Shown here: positions 46,884-59,583 of the stretch, piece after piece
Numbering within the stretch: the first letter of the stretch is position 1
How the letters are laid out: the number at the start of each line of letters is the position of its first letter
Source of the DNA: Turritopsis dohrnii
Lineage: Eukaryota > Cnidaria > Hydrozoa > Anthoathecata > Oceaniidae
Direction of reading: 5' to 3'
DNA length: 64,000 bases
NCBI GenBank assembly: GCA_027922465.2
Contig: BQMF02000226.1
Coordinates: 372,001-436,000 of the forward strand
Position numbers and translations under genes: made by a program
Notes under the pieces: model-generated
Database searches by the model: none
Told to the model about the DNA's origin: nothing
Seen by the model: the letters and a program-made list of their open reading frames with translations, nothing else

Positions 46884-49648
46884 TCAATATATATGTATAA
46901 TAAATACTGTTATTAATGCGAGAACTGTGCAAATCAAAAATGAAAAAACAACAAGATAAAAGAAAACGAAAAGAACTACAATGATAAAAACAAAGTGCTT
47001 AGAATAAGTAATGAAAAGCCAGATGTTCGGGTTATCTATAGGACTTGATACTAAAGCATGAGGTCCACCTTCTTTCCGTTTTATCGGATACATCGGGAAA
47101 TCGGATTTGGACGGATGATCGTAGCTGGAACCAACACTCTCCGCGGGCGAACCGAGAATTCTTTTACGTAATTTGTCCAACACTTCTCCGTACACAGTCT
47201 GATCTTTTTTGCGCATGAATTCTAAGTACTCCACCTCGCGGTATGTCAAGGAGGAGAATAATTTCTTGGAACGAGGATCGTTGCTTCGTAGACGACTATT
47301 GAAAAAAAAATGGTATTATCAGGAACATACTTTGCCAACAAACCTTTTCTACTAATAGTTTACAGATGGTTGCAGATGGCGAAGCGCAAGGGCAGGGCGA
47401 CGAACGCAAGGGTGGAGGGAGTAAATTTAAAAAAAAAACTAAAGATATAATCTCAGTAAAGTTAACACCGTGCTTCAACACAGCAATAACGTCACATATA
47501 ACACCGTGTTTCAACCTGGCAGAAACGTCACATATGCAAGGCAAAAGTGACATCATAAGTCAATAGATCAGTAAATGAATAGACGTCAAGATTAACGAAG
47601 TGACGCGTCAACTTACTTGATGCCGACTATCCCTACGACATAGTTGACGATCAAAATGAGTAATCCAATAAACGAGACGACTATTCCAATGACGACGGCA
47701 ACCCATAGGAGGAGGAAACAGTACTGATAGAGAATATGCTGCGATAGCTCGCAAATGACTTTGTGATGATCGTAGTATTCGAGTTTCTTTTCTTTAGATT
47801 GCGAATACAGTTCGCAGTAACCGAAAGGGGGCATTAACTGGTTACCTAAAAATAAACATAAAATGTCCAGTCATTGCGCAGAAAGCATTTTTACAAAAGT
47901 AAACAGAGGGGCGTTGAGACGGCTTGGAGTTATCAGTAAGGAAGGAAATGAAATTGTAGATGTCGTTCCTAAGGCGGTTTTTTTTCCTAGGTGTTGGTGC
48001 CTTTCGGCTTTATGAACCAATGAGATTGCAAGGAATTTTTTTTTTTTTTTTTGCACCATTTCCTATTTGTGAATACCTTTTGTATCCATATAATGTAAAT
48101 CATTATTAATAGTACTGACACATGACATACATTGATAACAAACTTTACTACATTCTCTATTAAGATTCCTAAAATAAATAAATAAATATTATCTTTGATA
48201 ACCGTCAGTTTAATGGGTGATTCCCTTACCTGGTTTGGGTGAATCTCTCAGTCCCATATAGTCGAACTGAAAAGTGTTATTTTGTCCCATCCATTTCATC
48301 CACTTGCCACCGTACGAATAAAATTCACCTTCCAGGAGTGAGTCAGTACCAAAAAACACGATAAAATTGACCAAAATATACCCAATTTTGACCAAAACGT
48401 TTATGACCTGTCGAACGGTCAATCTAGAGGGATTTCCTGCTCTCCTACGCTCTTTGAAGTAGTGTTCAACGATACCATCGATGTCCTTTTCATCTTTCTT
48501 GATCTCCTCCCTCAGGTTGATTAAGTCATGGTTGACTGTTTTGTGGATCATGTAAGGCACGAAGTACAATAGCGCCAGGGCGCAAAGATAGAACGGCATG
48601 TATTGATACTTAAAACAGAAAGCAAAAAAGAAGGAAATAAGTTGACAAACATCTCTATTTCGTAATGTGAACTCCTAAAGAAAGCCTCATCCCAGACCCT
48701 TTATTATAACAAAGGTTTAATGTAGGCAGTCGAGATTTAGAAGATTTAGAAGCCTTGAACTTCTGAATTAGATTAATATCAATTTTACGTCGAGGGAAAT
48801 TTTTCGTCGGGGAAAATTTCGTCATTTTGCAAAATTTTACTTATACTTTCTCATAAATTTCACTTTTTCAAAATCACGTCACGAAGCAAAAATTTCGTCA
48901 CTTTTCCCCGACGAAATTATACCGGATAAGGCATTACTCAAATAAACTCACCTGCGTGTAAAACTTTTTCGTCATTTCTTTGCATGGCCCTTTCTTATTC
49001 GTCACTGTACACGGGATTTTCCCGTCTATTAAACCGTCATTCGCCATCACATTCGGTATGCCGTAATACGACGATTCTTTTATTTTGTTGTGCATTTCTT
49101 TGTATATGTACACCCCTTGAACCCAGCACGTTGTTCCGACAAATTTCGGGAAGTCTTCGTAAGTGGCTTGAATTTCTGAATGTGAAGAAAACTTGCCAAA
49201 TGAAAACCGACACTTAAGTTTAAAATGTTGTTCATTGAAAAGTAAGGCCTTGTTCACATTAACTTTAGCAGGAAATGATATGAACAACATGACGTAATAT
49301 ACATTGTTCTATTTTAAGAACAGTCCTTGAGACTACGTCATCAATTCCTTGTTGAATAAATCAACGTTTCTTCGTGTGTACTGTGTCCTGGCGAAATTTG
49401 TCCTGCTGCCCAAAACTGATTTTATAGCTGAGAGGAAGATCAAATACGCCTCGTCTACTCCTCCTTGCTCACTTACCTGGAACAATGCAATTGAATTTAT
49501 CATTATACCAGTTGATTCCAGTTACAATTGTACAAGCCAATAGCAATTTGACCATGAAGATGCGATTGTATTGGTCCGAGTATGAGTCATGCCTTGCCTT
49601 TATTTTGATCTTGAAAAGGCCTTTGATATCAGTCGCTACCATCGACAT
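46884..49648 (-). CDS. Innexin (gap-junction channel subunit), five exons
   Basis: Minus-strand exons with matching phases and GT-AG sites: 49648-49477, 49175-48952, 48608-48230, 47845-47617 and 47295-46884, giving 471 residues. TM1 (about 30-48, FMVKLLLACTIVTGINWY) is followed by an extracellular loop with Cys54 and Cys74 (CIVP...TTCWVQGVYIY). TM2 (about 134-153) starts YQYMPFYLCALALLY, a variant of the innexin YYQW signature. TM3 is VINVLVKIGYILVNFIVFF (about 199-217). The second loop has Cys268 and Cys289 (PPFGYCELY...HKVICELS) and TM4 is CFLLLWVAVVIGIVVSFIGL. Two cysteines per loop and four segments are the innexin pattern. The basic C-terminal tail is cytoplasmic. Unusually, the last 45 residues form another strongly hydrophobic stretch (FVFIIVVLFVFFYLVV). 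The protein would form intercellular channels or hemichannels. No paralogue is seen nearby. Confidence 0.9.
48770..48940. repeat. Inverted-repeat element in an innexin intron
   Basis: Contains TTTTTCGTCGGGGAAAA and, inverted, TTTTCCCCGACGAAATTATA near the right end, followed by CCGGATAAGG. It resembles the micro-MITE at 52161-52260, which carries CCTTATCGG ends. It lies in the intron between exons 2 and 3. Confidence 0.5.
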
Positions 49649-49659
49649 CTTGAAAGTGG

Positions 49660-50325
49660 TTCGTTAAGTCTGAAAGATATCTAAAAGAAAGAATAGAAAG
49701 AAAATCCAATTGGGTAACATTGGGTGGCTTGACGTCAGAGGTAATTCACTAGCAAGGTATTTCTTGCGATGGGAAGTGGTACAACTGGAAAGTTGACTGA
49801 TGAAGAGATACTTCCAGACTTCCAGGAAGTGAAATTTTTCATAATTTGAAAGTAACAGGCAAAGTTAACTATCCAAGGAAAAAGTTTGTAATATTCCAAA
49901 TTGTTGTAGTGTATTTCTTTATTTGCAAGAACAAGGTGGATTTTTTTAAGTTTTTTTTGAGACCAATTTAAGTAAAATTTTTTAAATAATCCACATCTTC
50001 GATCAAACATTAATTATGGATATGAATCCAACTGAAAAATTCGTTGTTAAAAAAGTTAAAATTTTAATAAATGAAAAGGATCAAAAATAACTAAATATGC
50101 ATCATTGGTTCATATTGCCATGGTGACAAAACGGTTTGGTCTGACAATGACCTTTTAAGATGACGATGTCACCAACATATGTCATTCTTCTAATCGAAGA
50201 CGAACATAAAATATGAAAGAAACGAACAAATCATGCCTTCATTGTGATCTCGCAGCCTTCGACCAAAATTTTAGATGAGAAATGGGATACTAGTGGGGAA
50301 TGGGAAGGAGGTTGCGGATCTTGAA
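49660..50325. other. Region upstream of the innexin gene, nothing recognised
   Basis: Should include the innexin promoter and 5' UTR on the minus strand. No TATA or initiator site could be called with confidence, and the ORF at 49735-50010 shows no domain. Confidence 0.4.
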
Positions 50326-50979
50326 ATACCGTATTTTCCCTCAATCAAGAGTCTCCCTATAATAAACAGGCCAAAAACTATAGAATTTGAAATGAACACC
50401 CCCTCTAATAAACGCCCAAAAACTATGATATTTGAAATAAGCGCCCTCTTCTAATAAGCGTCTAGAGCAGTTGATAAATTTACCCCTGAGATTGATTTAA
50501 AGTGGATATCAAAAGTAAAAATCTCTGGTAAAGTCATTAACGACGAAGTGAAGATAAACAAGAGGCAACAGATATAGAACAAACAGACGTATTGAGTTGA
50601 TGTTTTTTTATATTTGCCTGCAGTACCGCTTATAGAAAAACTGAGAGCGCAAAAGAAGGAAGTCTAAAAGGTCCTTCTGGTAAACATTTATTCGTCAATA
50701 TTGTTTTTTTTTAATTATCCTTATCTTAATCGTTTTCCCACTAGCTATGTATATTACTTCATATTTTGTCATTGTCTTCGTTCAACCAATCAAACATTTC
50801 AATTATTTTTCCGACCAATCACATACTTTGTTCGAACATTTAAATATTTCGATGACAAAAGAAAAAAACCAACAAGAGTTTCCTGTTTGACAAGTTTTTT
50901 TTTGTTTTTTTTTACATGTCTAGCAAGGGAAATTGCATCATTAATTAATTTGTATGCATTACGTTTTACGAAGTTACGA

Positions 50980-52160
50980 TAATTTCGTCGTCATTTAATT
51001 TTCGTTAAATTTTTCCGAGAAATATAATAACAGACATATTGGCATTTTCTTTATCGAATTTTCATTCCGATTGGCTCTAAAATTTAGCTATGGCAGTCGA
51101 CAAAAGATTCTCACACACCATGGTCTCGCTAGAGGGTGGTTGCTATAGCGTCTGAAAACTTCCCCTCCTGTTTGTCACACCCCAACAATTTCATCACTTT
51201 CACCTTCACGTATTTTTAGTGAAAAAAAATGTTTGTATAAAACAAACTTCAACAAAATATACGAATTAACATTTTATTTATTTAGAAATGCAATCGTTTC
51301 GGCAATGACAGCAAATAAAAACAAGTCATCTTCGACAAATGACGTTAATGAACTGACGTGCTAAAAATCAGACGTAACGACAAAACATGAAAATACTTAT
51401 GATACGATATTGTTGATATTGTTGTTTGTTGCACGATTTGACTAAATGTAAATATATGTTCCATTTTGCCTAAAATTCCGTTTGGGATTCATCATTGGTT
51501 GCCTCCAACTTTTTTCTGGAATTGCCTCGATTTTCTGGGCAGATTATTACATTAAATGAAAAGAGCTTTAAGGCGAACCAATCGATCGATTTTTAATGCG
51601 ACACTCAAAATGACGTGAAAATGACGAAATTTTTGGCCGATGACGAAAATTTTAACCGACGCTCAATTTCTATTTAAGATATTTTGTCTTTATGATCGGA
51701 GAAATGTATTCGCCAATTTCTTCTCAGCACCGTTGTCGATCTTCCATTTTGATCACGTCATATTGTTTACAACGTTTTATATTATTCCGAACAAAACCTC
51801 TCAAAATCGATATCACAACCCCTGCTCGAATTCCCTTCCTAAGCTTGAGAATGTAAACGTCATTTTCGTTTGGAAAAGTGAGTTGTAATGTCTCTTTACA
51901 CTTTTTTTTTATAAGAATGGTGTTTTTTCATTTCATGATAAATATTCTTAACTTTTAAAAGTCAAAATCACCCTAATACACGCTTTATAAGAATGTTCAA
52001 GATGAAATTGGCCAATAAGCTAAGAATGTCTTAAGAATATTGCCATCTTAAGATTTTGTGAGCTCAAAATTTATTTTGTCAGAAGTTTGTTTTATATAAT
52101 ATGATAATCTGATAATGATGATTTGAATGTCGAGTGTTTTAGTTTCCATGGAAACAAACA
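50980..52160. other. AT-rich intergenic, nothing recognised
   Basis: No coding domain was seen. GACGAAATTTTTGGCCGA near 51,630 is shared with the micro-MITE at 52,161 (GACGAAATTTTTGGCCGA at 52,190), so a related fragment lies here. Confidence 0.4.
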
Positions 52161-52260
52161 TACCTTATCGGTATGTCGGGTGAATATGACGAAATTTTTG
52201 GCCGACGAAATATTTTAACCGCCGAAATAAATAACCGACATATTTTTAACCGATAAGGTA
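52161..52260. mobile_element. 100-bp micro-MITE
   Basis: Perfect 12-bp ends TACCTTATCGGT and ACCGATAAGGTA enclose about 76 bp with repeated GACGAAAT and TAACCG words. It is too small to encode anything. It may be a minimal member of a family with fragments at about 48,780-48,935 and 51,600-51,665. Confidence 0.6.
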
Positions 52261-54595
52261 TTAGATTTCTTTTAGTAATAACTTACTGAGAAAACAGATT
52301 GAAATGATTTTTTTTTTTTTTGACCACAAGTATTCAAGAAATGTAATTTCCTTTATCAATAACACGTCAACGAGTATTTATTTTTACCGAACGCAATTTT
52401 ATTCCGCATTGTTAAGTAAAATCTATTTCATGATTACGTTTGGAACATCGAGGCAAATTTTCATGAATTTTTTGAGGGGAATTTAATCGTATTAATGAAA
52501 TCGTATGCGACACGCAGAGTCTTTTTAGACTATAGATTAAAGGTAGATAACTTCTGATAATGGATTGCGGATACAGGGGAAATTAAAATGAACATTCGTA
52601 AACGTCATCGTTATCGTCATCAGTGATTCGATAATACCACGGCAGACGAGAAATAGGAAAGCATTTTATAACAATCCACGTGATATGCACTTTTTAAAAA
52701 AAGATATTAATTTTTGCATTTTGAAGTAAATGCCTCATAAAAACTAACGTCGCAAACGCCTAAAAAAACTAACGCCACATAGAAAATACACAACAACGTT
52801 TTGGGCGTTATACTTCTGATGCCGGAATATACTTTCACCGAACGTCGCGTTTTGACCAAGCTTGTTTCTAAACATTTTCTTGTTCTACCGATTGCGTACC
52901 CTTGTTATTAATTTTTTAAAAAAAAGATGAACTGCGCATGCTTACTTCACTTGCGTATGCGTCTGCTTCATAAATGTGAATCAGGCTTTCTCAAGTGTGA
53001 CGAAGAACACTGAGGTCGAAGTTGGATGTACGAACTTAAAACAGTTCAAAACAAGGTGTTTAAATAGAGAGCTTTGGCAGGAGTGTTAAATATTTTCTAT
53101 GCATTCTCCGGATCACTCAAAACTCCAAAGCCACTGACGAATTTCTCTCAAATTACTAAATATTTGAGAATACTAATTCAAGAAAATCGCCAAATATTTA
53201 AAGGGATTGATTTTTTCGATTTCGAGTTTTTACTGCATAAATAAAACGCCTTTCAACCTCATCCCCAGACCTCCTATAAAACCAGTGTTTGTAAAGTCGA
53301 GTTTTCCGCAAACTTTTACAAACTTTGTAATAAAGGGTTTTCGAAATAAGTGACAAGTAAAATTCGTAGAAAACCCTTCCATATTTCAACTTTTCAAGTG
53401 ATATGTCTTTTCGGAGTTCTCCTTTTCATATATAACAGACAACACCAAAAAAGTTTATGCATTGAAGTAGGTGGAGACAATGAGCGAGTGACAGATAGAG
53501 AGAGTGGAAAAATGATTTAAAAAATTCCAGAGCATAATTACAGTAAATAGACATAGAAAATATGAGAATGACATGTCCGTGTTTTTCGGCTTGACTTGGT
53601 CAGTAACATTATCAGCGACATAGTTTTGCTTTGAATATACAAATACCGTGATACAAAACAGAGGTTTATAAAAAAACACAAAACAAAAACAAATTCCAGT
53701 GGGCAAATTTGTTGAAAAGTCACTGTGGTGCAGTACATTTCTATAGGAAAACACATACTATTTCAGTGAAAATGCTCTTCGTCGCAGTGACTTTTTATCG
53801 ATTTTGCCCATTGGGATCTAAGTGCAAAAACATCTCTTAACTTTTAAAAGGTTCTCGAAGTTTGAAATGTCGCTCCTTATTATGAGTGACAATGAAATAA
53901 ACACGCTCTATTAAGACGCCCTTTTTTCACTTAAGACGCCCTTGCGCCCTTTTTTCCAAAGTAATACGGTATCTTTGAAAATCAAATTTTTCAGGAGAAG
54001 ATATTTAAATGAATCCACAGTTAAAATATTTCGGAATATTAAATGGATCCGTTGATTCCTGTGGGGTTATTCTCATCATAGTTCCGAAAACGTATAATCG
54101 GGAAACGCTCTTTATTTCGAAACAAATATTTGTTTTGTTTTAAAACACGCAAACAACAAAAATATATGCACACAATCGGTTTCTTAAGGAATAGGTTTAT
54201 ATTATTATTATTATTATTATTAAGAAGTTGACGATCTTTTCTACATTCTTTCGGCTGCCACCCTTATAAACTGCCGTAACGGTTTTAGGCAATTTTTTAA
54301 AGCGCGGCAAGCGGAAATAGGTAGAGTTTTTTTTTTTTTCTGGCTATTTTTTCATACCCTTTCATACTATGAAGACTTTTTTGAATACCACTCAAGATTT
54401 TTGTAGTTCCTGGGTCACCACGTTATTCTTATTGTTACCACGGTAATATTATCAGCTACCACGGTAATATGACAACTCCACCACGTTAATCTTATAACTT
54501 GTATCCATTCAATACCGTTAGCTATGCTATCAGATTATCAGATTTTAAATTAACTACCGAGGTTTCAATCATTTTGAACATTTTGTAGCTCATGC
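52261..54595. other. Intergenic, low-complexity pieces only
   Basis: No recognisable protein motif on either strand. An (ATT)n run occurs at about 54,205-54,222, and three CCACGGTAAT-type repeats occur at about 54,410-54,490. Short ORFs at 53198-53756 (minus) carry no domain. Confidence 0.4.
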
Positions 54596-54600
54596 AATAC

Positions 54601-54960
54601 AGTCAAACCGGAGTTCCTATTTAGCGGGCATTTTTCTTATAAATGGACTCTGAATTGCAGTCAAACTCTTATGTCTCTTTAAAGCGGACACCTCTTTACA
54701 GTGGACCCTGTTTGTGTCTCCCGAATGGAAGGTTTGCCCTTTGGAAAACTTCTATATAGTGGACAGTGAAAAAAACTGTAATAAATTGTTCTATGTAATA
54801 AGTTATTCGTAACGTTCTCTGTTCCAAGAGTTTCCAAATGACAACTACTGAGGCGTTGAGAAGCCTGGATGAACTGCTCACTCATGCGCAAAACCTAAAT
54901 AACGATTCCTTATACAAGGGTTTATCAGAGGCAATTGGCTAAGTAGAAAAGTCTAAAATA
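54601..54960. repeat. Pogo/Tigger-like end fragment
   Basis: CAGTCAAACCGGAGTTCCTA at the start, then GCAGTCAAACTCTTATGTCT and AAAGCGGACACCTC, resemble the CAGTCAAACCTC...AGCGGAC ends of Tigger-type elements. No transposase lies between here and the next such end. Confidence 0.4.
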
Positions 54961-55178
54961 GCTAAAACGGGTGGGTGAATTAGTTCAGATGAGGCAATCC
55001 CTTACCACCTCAATCGCAGATGAAGAGTGAGTAAACGTCAATCAAGCTTCATATGTATTCGCTTAATTTCTTCCATTCATTCTCAGTTTATCTGCTCGTT
55101 TGGGTAAGTGAGAAATCAAATCCCCCACATTATTTTATCCTTATTTTTTTCGTTTTGTCCATCCATAATGTTGAACTA

Positions 55179-56590
55179 CAGTACACTCCCAATAACTCGA
55201 ACCCCCAAGGGACCGAAATAATAGTTCGAGTTATCAAATGTTCGATTTACCAGGGCATTCAACAACTCGAACTTTGGCCGATAAGTGAAAATAGTTCGAG
55301 TTACTGGAAGTTTCTTTTCTTTTCTATTGTAACAAGAAAGGTATATATACAGTACATAGTTATACATCACTGAATAAAGTTCTAATGTCACTCTGTTTCA
55401 TTTTAGCGGTAACGTCTCTGTCAATTGAAATTGAGAGTGTATTTAGGTTTTGTTGAATAGCTTCACCGCATAGACTGAAGGGCATAAAGTCCTGCAGCAC
55501 TTGCAATGCCTCCCGAATATCACTAACTTTTGGGCAAACTGGGACCAACAGAACATCCTCCTCCTCATCATCCTCATCACCATCATCTCCATTCGCTGCA
55601 TTCATCACCTCTTCTATTAACTCTTCATCTGATAGTAAAGGTTCTGTACTCATCACGTTTTGGTCTGCAGAAATGACATCTTCAACTGTTATACCTGGAG
55701 GGGATCTAATTTTGAAGGTCTTTAAAAGGGTCATCGTCATCCGACTGGGCAGATGCCTGCTGATCTTTCGAAGTTCCTGCTTTCGCAAAACAATTGACGA
55801 CAGTGGAGGTTTTCACTTTATGCCATGCAAGATCGAGCAATTTCATTGCGTCTAAAATCGAAAAAAAACAGGAAGATCCTTTCCTTTATCAATAGCTACG
55901 ACGAGCCTTTGCAATGCTAAAGACCTATAATAAGCTTTCAAAGAGCGTATAACTCCCTGATCCATTGGTTGGAGTTTAGATGTGGTATTCGGTAGTAAGT
56001 TTTCTTACCACATTCAAGCTCAATGGATTTGAGATTATCCATTGTCGGATGTGCTGGGCAGTTATCCATGATAAGCGCTACTTTCTTCTTCTCTTTTGTA
56101 AACTTTGTATCCATTTCTCGTATCCACTCTTCAAAAAGTACGCTTTCTATCCAATTTTGATTTCTATATCTGCAAGGTAAGTGTTTAACTCCTTTGAAGC
56201 AGCGAGGGGATTTTGATTTACCAATGAAAGACATTGGTATTTTACCACCCGTTGCATTTGCTGCTGACATTCCCGTCAGGCGAATTTTGCTGTGTTTCCC
56301 TCCTGTGCAAGACTCAGATCTAAGATTGAGTGACTTATTTGGCTGCATACGAAAAAATAACCTAAATTCATCTGCATTATAAATTTCATCAAGTTTGTAC
56401 CTGGATAAAATTGTAGGGAGAGTTGTTTCTTTCCATGGTGCGGTCATTTCAGCCGTACAAGAGTTACCTTCTCCAGATATAATTAAGATTTTCTCTCTCT
56501 TGGAAATGCTTGGAAACAGATTGCTCATCAAAATTTCTGGAGATCAGGACAAAGATACCTGGGATCAGTGTCCGTTTAGTGTCTAGAGAA
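55179..56590 (-). mobile_element. Tigger-like (pogo) element, one end preserved
   Basis: The end CAGTACACTCCCAATAACTC followed by GAACCCCCAAGGGACC is characteristic of Tigger-type TIRs. Internal AGTTCGAGTTAT words are repeated to 55,310. The transposase lies on the minus strand just inside. The opposite TIR (expected as an inverted AATAACTCG...GTACTG) was not found beyond 56,590, so the element is truncated or its other end is displaced. Confidence 0.75.
55360..56545 (-). pseudogene. Tigger/pogo DDE transposase, frameshifted and N-truncated
   Basis: On the minus strand, frame 56531-55938 has YNADEFRLFFRM (first Asp), LTGMSAANATGGKIPMSFIG and VALIMDNCPAHP (second Asp). Near 55,975 the frame shifts. 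The expected NxTSxLQPMDQG block (third Asp) continues in another frame as QPMDQGVIRSLKAYYRSLAL, followed by VVAIDKG. The C-terminal acidic tail is in frame 55788-55360 (GDDGDEDDEEEDVLL). The N-terminal DNA-binding helix-turn-helix part is missing or unreadable upstream. The gene is dead. Confidence 0.85.
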
Positions 56591-56599
56591 GTGGTCAGC

Positions 56600-57660
56600 T
56601 ACTAAGCTTTTTCTAGGTACGTCTGCTCTGATCTGCCCTAGGTGCAATCAAGATGATACTTTTGCTATTCACTAATATCGAAAATATTTCAAAATTACAC
56701 GAGTAAGAAACAAGTTCATTACTAAGTTAATAACGAGCGTGATCTTCATCATCTGATCAACGCGTCTCAATAAAAAAAGTCTTTTCCCAAGCAAATTCAA
56801 TCGCAAAATGTTTTTACGTGGGTGACTAGTTAAGTGTGATGGTTTAAGTCTGCAATTTGTTTTGTAAGAAAGAGTCCATCATCAGTCATAATGGATAGAA
56901 TGGCAGCTTGAAATCCTTATGATTATTCTCGTAACAAAATTTTCTAGGCCCAGCTGCCGTGTTAAGTATGTTCTTGCAAACGTAGATTTGTGTAACATAC
57001 GAAATTTTGCATGAATTCCTTAGAAAAACCTTCTTCTTTCAGCCAGCCACTTCACGCCTTTGAAAGTCAGTTTAATAATCGGTTAGTTGGACTCCGCACA
57101 AGGCGGAATAGACCGCAGTGGAAGAGTTCTTTTCTCACACCAAGTCATTGAGATATATGCACATAAAAAAGAGTCAGCGGGGTAATGTTCCATTTCTTCA
57201 TATTGAAAGATCCATTCAACGAACCCATATGTGCCAGACTTGTTTGCATTTATTTATTGTGTTTAGCAAATCAGTTGCTTGTAATGATTAGGTCAACCGG
57301 CTGCTATGAGAGCCATGACGAATTAAATCAAACTTAGGCTAGATTCCGATATGGAGGCTCTACTGTAAAGAATTTAGAAAATTCTGTCTCACGTTACAAC
57401 AATTAGTGTAGCCAGGTGAGTAAAAAAGGAGCCCGACTGTAACAATGGAGTCCGTTAGTGTCAAAAAGGAGTCTGAAATTTGTGAAAAGGGAGTCCATCA
57501 ATTCAGGAATTTGCAATTCTCCAACGAGTGTTTTCATCAGTTCATGCTCGTACGACAAAAACTCATTAGCGAGTCCTTGAAAAAAATTCCTACCGTCCAG
57601 CGTATATTTTTTTCATCAAAATCTTTTCACGCAATTGGGATAAGACATCCGCTCGCTTAA
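56600..57660. other. Intergenic, nothing firm
   Basis: No domain was recognised. The + strand ORF at 57445-57660 has no recognisable motif and may be the eroded upstream part of the following reverse transcriptase relic. Confidence 0.35.
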
Positions 57661-58821
57661 AGCGATTTTCCAGCAAGATGAAATCGATACCGTGTTACTT
57701 ATTGACGCTATTAAGGTATTCAACTGCTTGAACAGGGTTAGGAATATACAATAATGAAATCATGAGTTCCATATCAGCAATCAATCAATACTTATCAGAA
57801 ACCAGCAACCCTCTTGCCTTACCATGGTACTCTTTGGGCGAAATAACGATAATTGATCAATTTAAAGAACTCTAGCTCACTGTTAAACAAGTGTGGTAAG
57901 CCAACAATGTTAGTGCTGCTAGAAAGCTACGTCCATCCTTCAATTGGTATCAAAAACTTGAAAGTTTAGGGGAAGTTATGCTTATTATGTGATATGATCC
58001 AAGTGTTGGCTTAGAGTCAAATCAGAACAATCAGTAAAAGAAACCAGTAAAATATTTGGCAAATCAGTTAAAATCACAGCGAGAGGAAAAGGACATCATG
58101 GTGGTTGTATGCCTTAAAATCGAAAAATTAAATACCAACAAAATCTTTAACCGCGAAATTTTACACTCGCAATTTTTTCCGAGGGTAAAAGCTCAAATAT
58201 TTTGCTTATTTTTCGTTTTACTTCCCATTTAGGGAAATTGAATACTCAGATAAAATGTGAAAACTTAAAAATCGCGAAATTAAATACCCTCGTAGATTTC
58301 TGCCTTTCAGTTAGGTTCTGAAGATTTTCAGTTTGAGTACTGTATTAACATTTTTGACGATTGGGTTAAACAGCTTAATAATTTATGCCAGATCAGTGAT
58401 ACTCAACCTCAAGCAGCATTCATTGCATATACTTAAGGATTTAAATCAAAGTTTTCATATTTCCTCAGAATGATTGAAGATTTTCAATCGTTTTCAAATT
58501 CCTTCGATACTTTACTAAACGACAAGTTTTTCCCTACCGGAGATGATTGTGAAATAATACGGAATCTCCGTGATCTCCTTTCATTAAATCCATCCGAAGG
58601 AGGTGTGGCAGTGAATGTCATATCTAACAGTTCTATTCAACAATATAATGATTCCATGAATGTAACCAAAATTCATGTTGACGCCATAGTTACACTGAGG
58701 AATGTAACTGAGTCAAATTTGACGATTTAAAGGTAGTAATTTACAGTGCCTCTCACGAATCCTTTCCAGAGTCATAGCTACGACCTTAACAAGTCTTTTT
58801 GACCACCTTTCGCGAGTTGAA

Positions 58822-58929
58822 ATGACTTTTAAAACCCTGTAAATTTGACGACCATAAATGACTTTTAAAACCCTGTAAATTTGACGACCATAAATGACTT
58901 TTAAAACCCTGTAAATTTGACGACCATAA
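58822..58929 (+). repeat. 36-bp tandem repeat, three exact units
   Basis: The unit begins ATGACTTTTAAAACCCTGTA and ends TTTGACGACCATAA. The three copies appear identical. The minus ORF at 58786-58977 (WSSNLQGFKSHL repeated) is its by-product, since 36 is a multiple of three. Confidence 0.95.
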
Positions 58930-59094
58930 ATAGTCGAACAAATAAAATGGCGACCTTTCTTGAGTCATATGGACCACCTAAGATGAGTCAATTTCATTTG
59001 TTTTCGTATCACGACGGTATGCAGTTTAGAATCTTTTGTCGTCTCATCACCTGTATCGTAGACCCCTATAATCGTCAATTTTCCCTTTTGGCGG

Positions 59095-59180
59095 CTTGTA
59101 GCGTTCGACCAGAGGCGAACTCGGAACCTCTGGTATGCCAGCCGAACAAGCTACCGTTTTGCCACGACTGCTTGTTGAAA
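59095..59180 (-). repeat. Weak tRNA-like segment (possible SINE)
   Basis: On the minus strand GTGGCAAAACGGTAGC resembles an A box and GGTTCCGAGTTCGCC a B box, about 35 bases apart. The intervening stems do not pair well. A tRNA-derived SINE is possible. Confidence 0.3.
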
Positions 59181-59583
59181 TAGTCAAAATAACTACTTTC
59201 TGACAACGTGGGTAGTCAATGACAATTCACTACCTGAGCTTAGTCAAAATGACTCAGGTACATTTCTCAGTGCATCCTTCTCCACATTCGTTTACCGCAT
59301 GCTGACGACAATTGTCAAAAAAACCATACATCAATCGTGTGCGGTGAATAAAAAAATATTATCCATAAATTCAAAAAACGTAAAAGGTTACATGTAATTT
59401 ATTCAGCTTCGCAGTCTTCATCTTCATTATAACGAATATACAACGACGCTTTCAAAAGTGATGATACTTGTGGAAAAGTTATTTTCCTTTTTTAATAAGA
59501 TGAATTGAATGCTTTAAAAATCGGGAAAAAAACAACAATTGTGTGACGTATTAATGTACGGTATCTACATCTCCATTTTAGTG

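Larger units (their letters stand above)
50328..53970. mobile_element. Possible composite element with TACCGTATT ends
   Basis: TACCGTATTTTCCCTC at 50,330 is followed by repeated AATAAACGCCC/AATAAGCGCCC words to about 50,465. The inverse appears at 53,905-53,970 as AAGACGCCCTT repeats ending AAGTAATACGGTA. TACCGTA-type ends with NNAAGCGCC repeats look like a DNA transposon family. Whether the two ends bound one 3.6-kb element or are two separate fragments is undecided. No gene was seen inside. Confidence 0.4.

Noticed and set aside
47366..47566. Frames on both strands between innexin exons
   Set aside because: They lie in the intron between exons 4 and 5; the TPCFN repeats reflect a local duplication of AACACCGTG words.
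58786..58977. Minus ORF with three WSSNLQGFKSHL repeats
   Set aside because: Produced by an exact 36-bp tandem repeat and lacks any other support.
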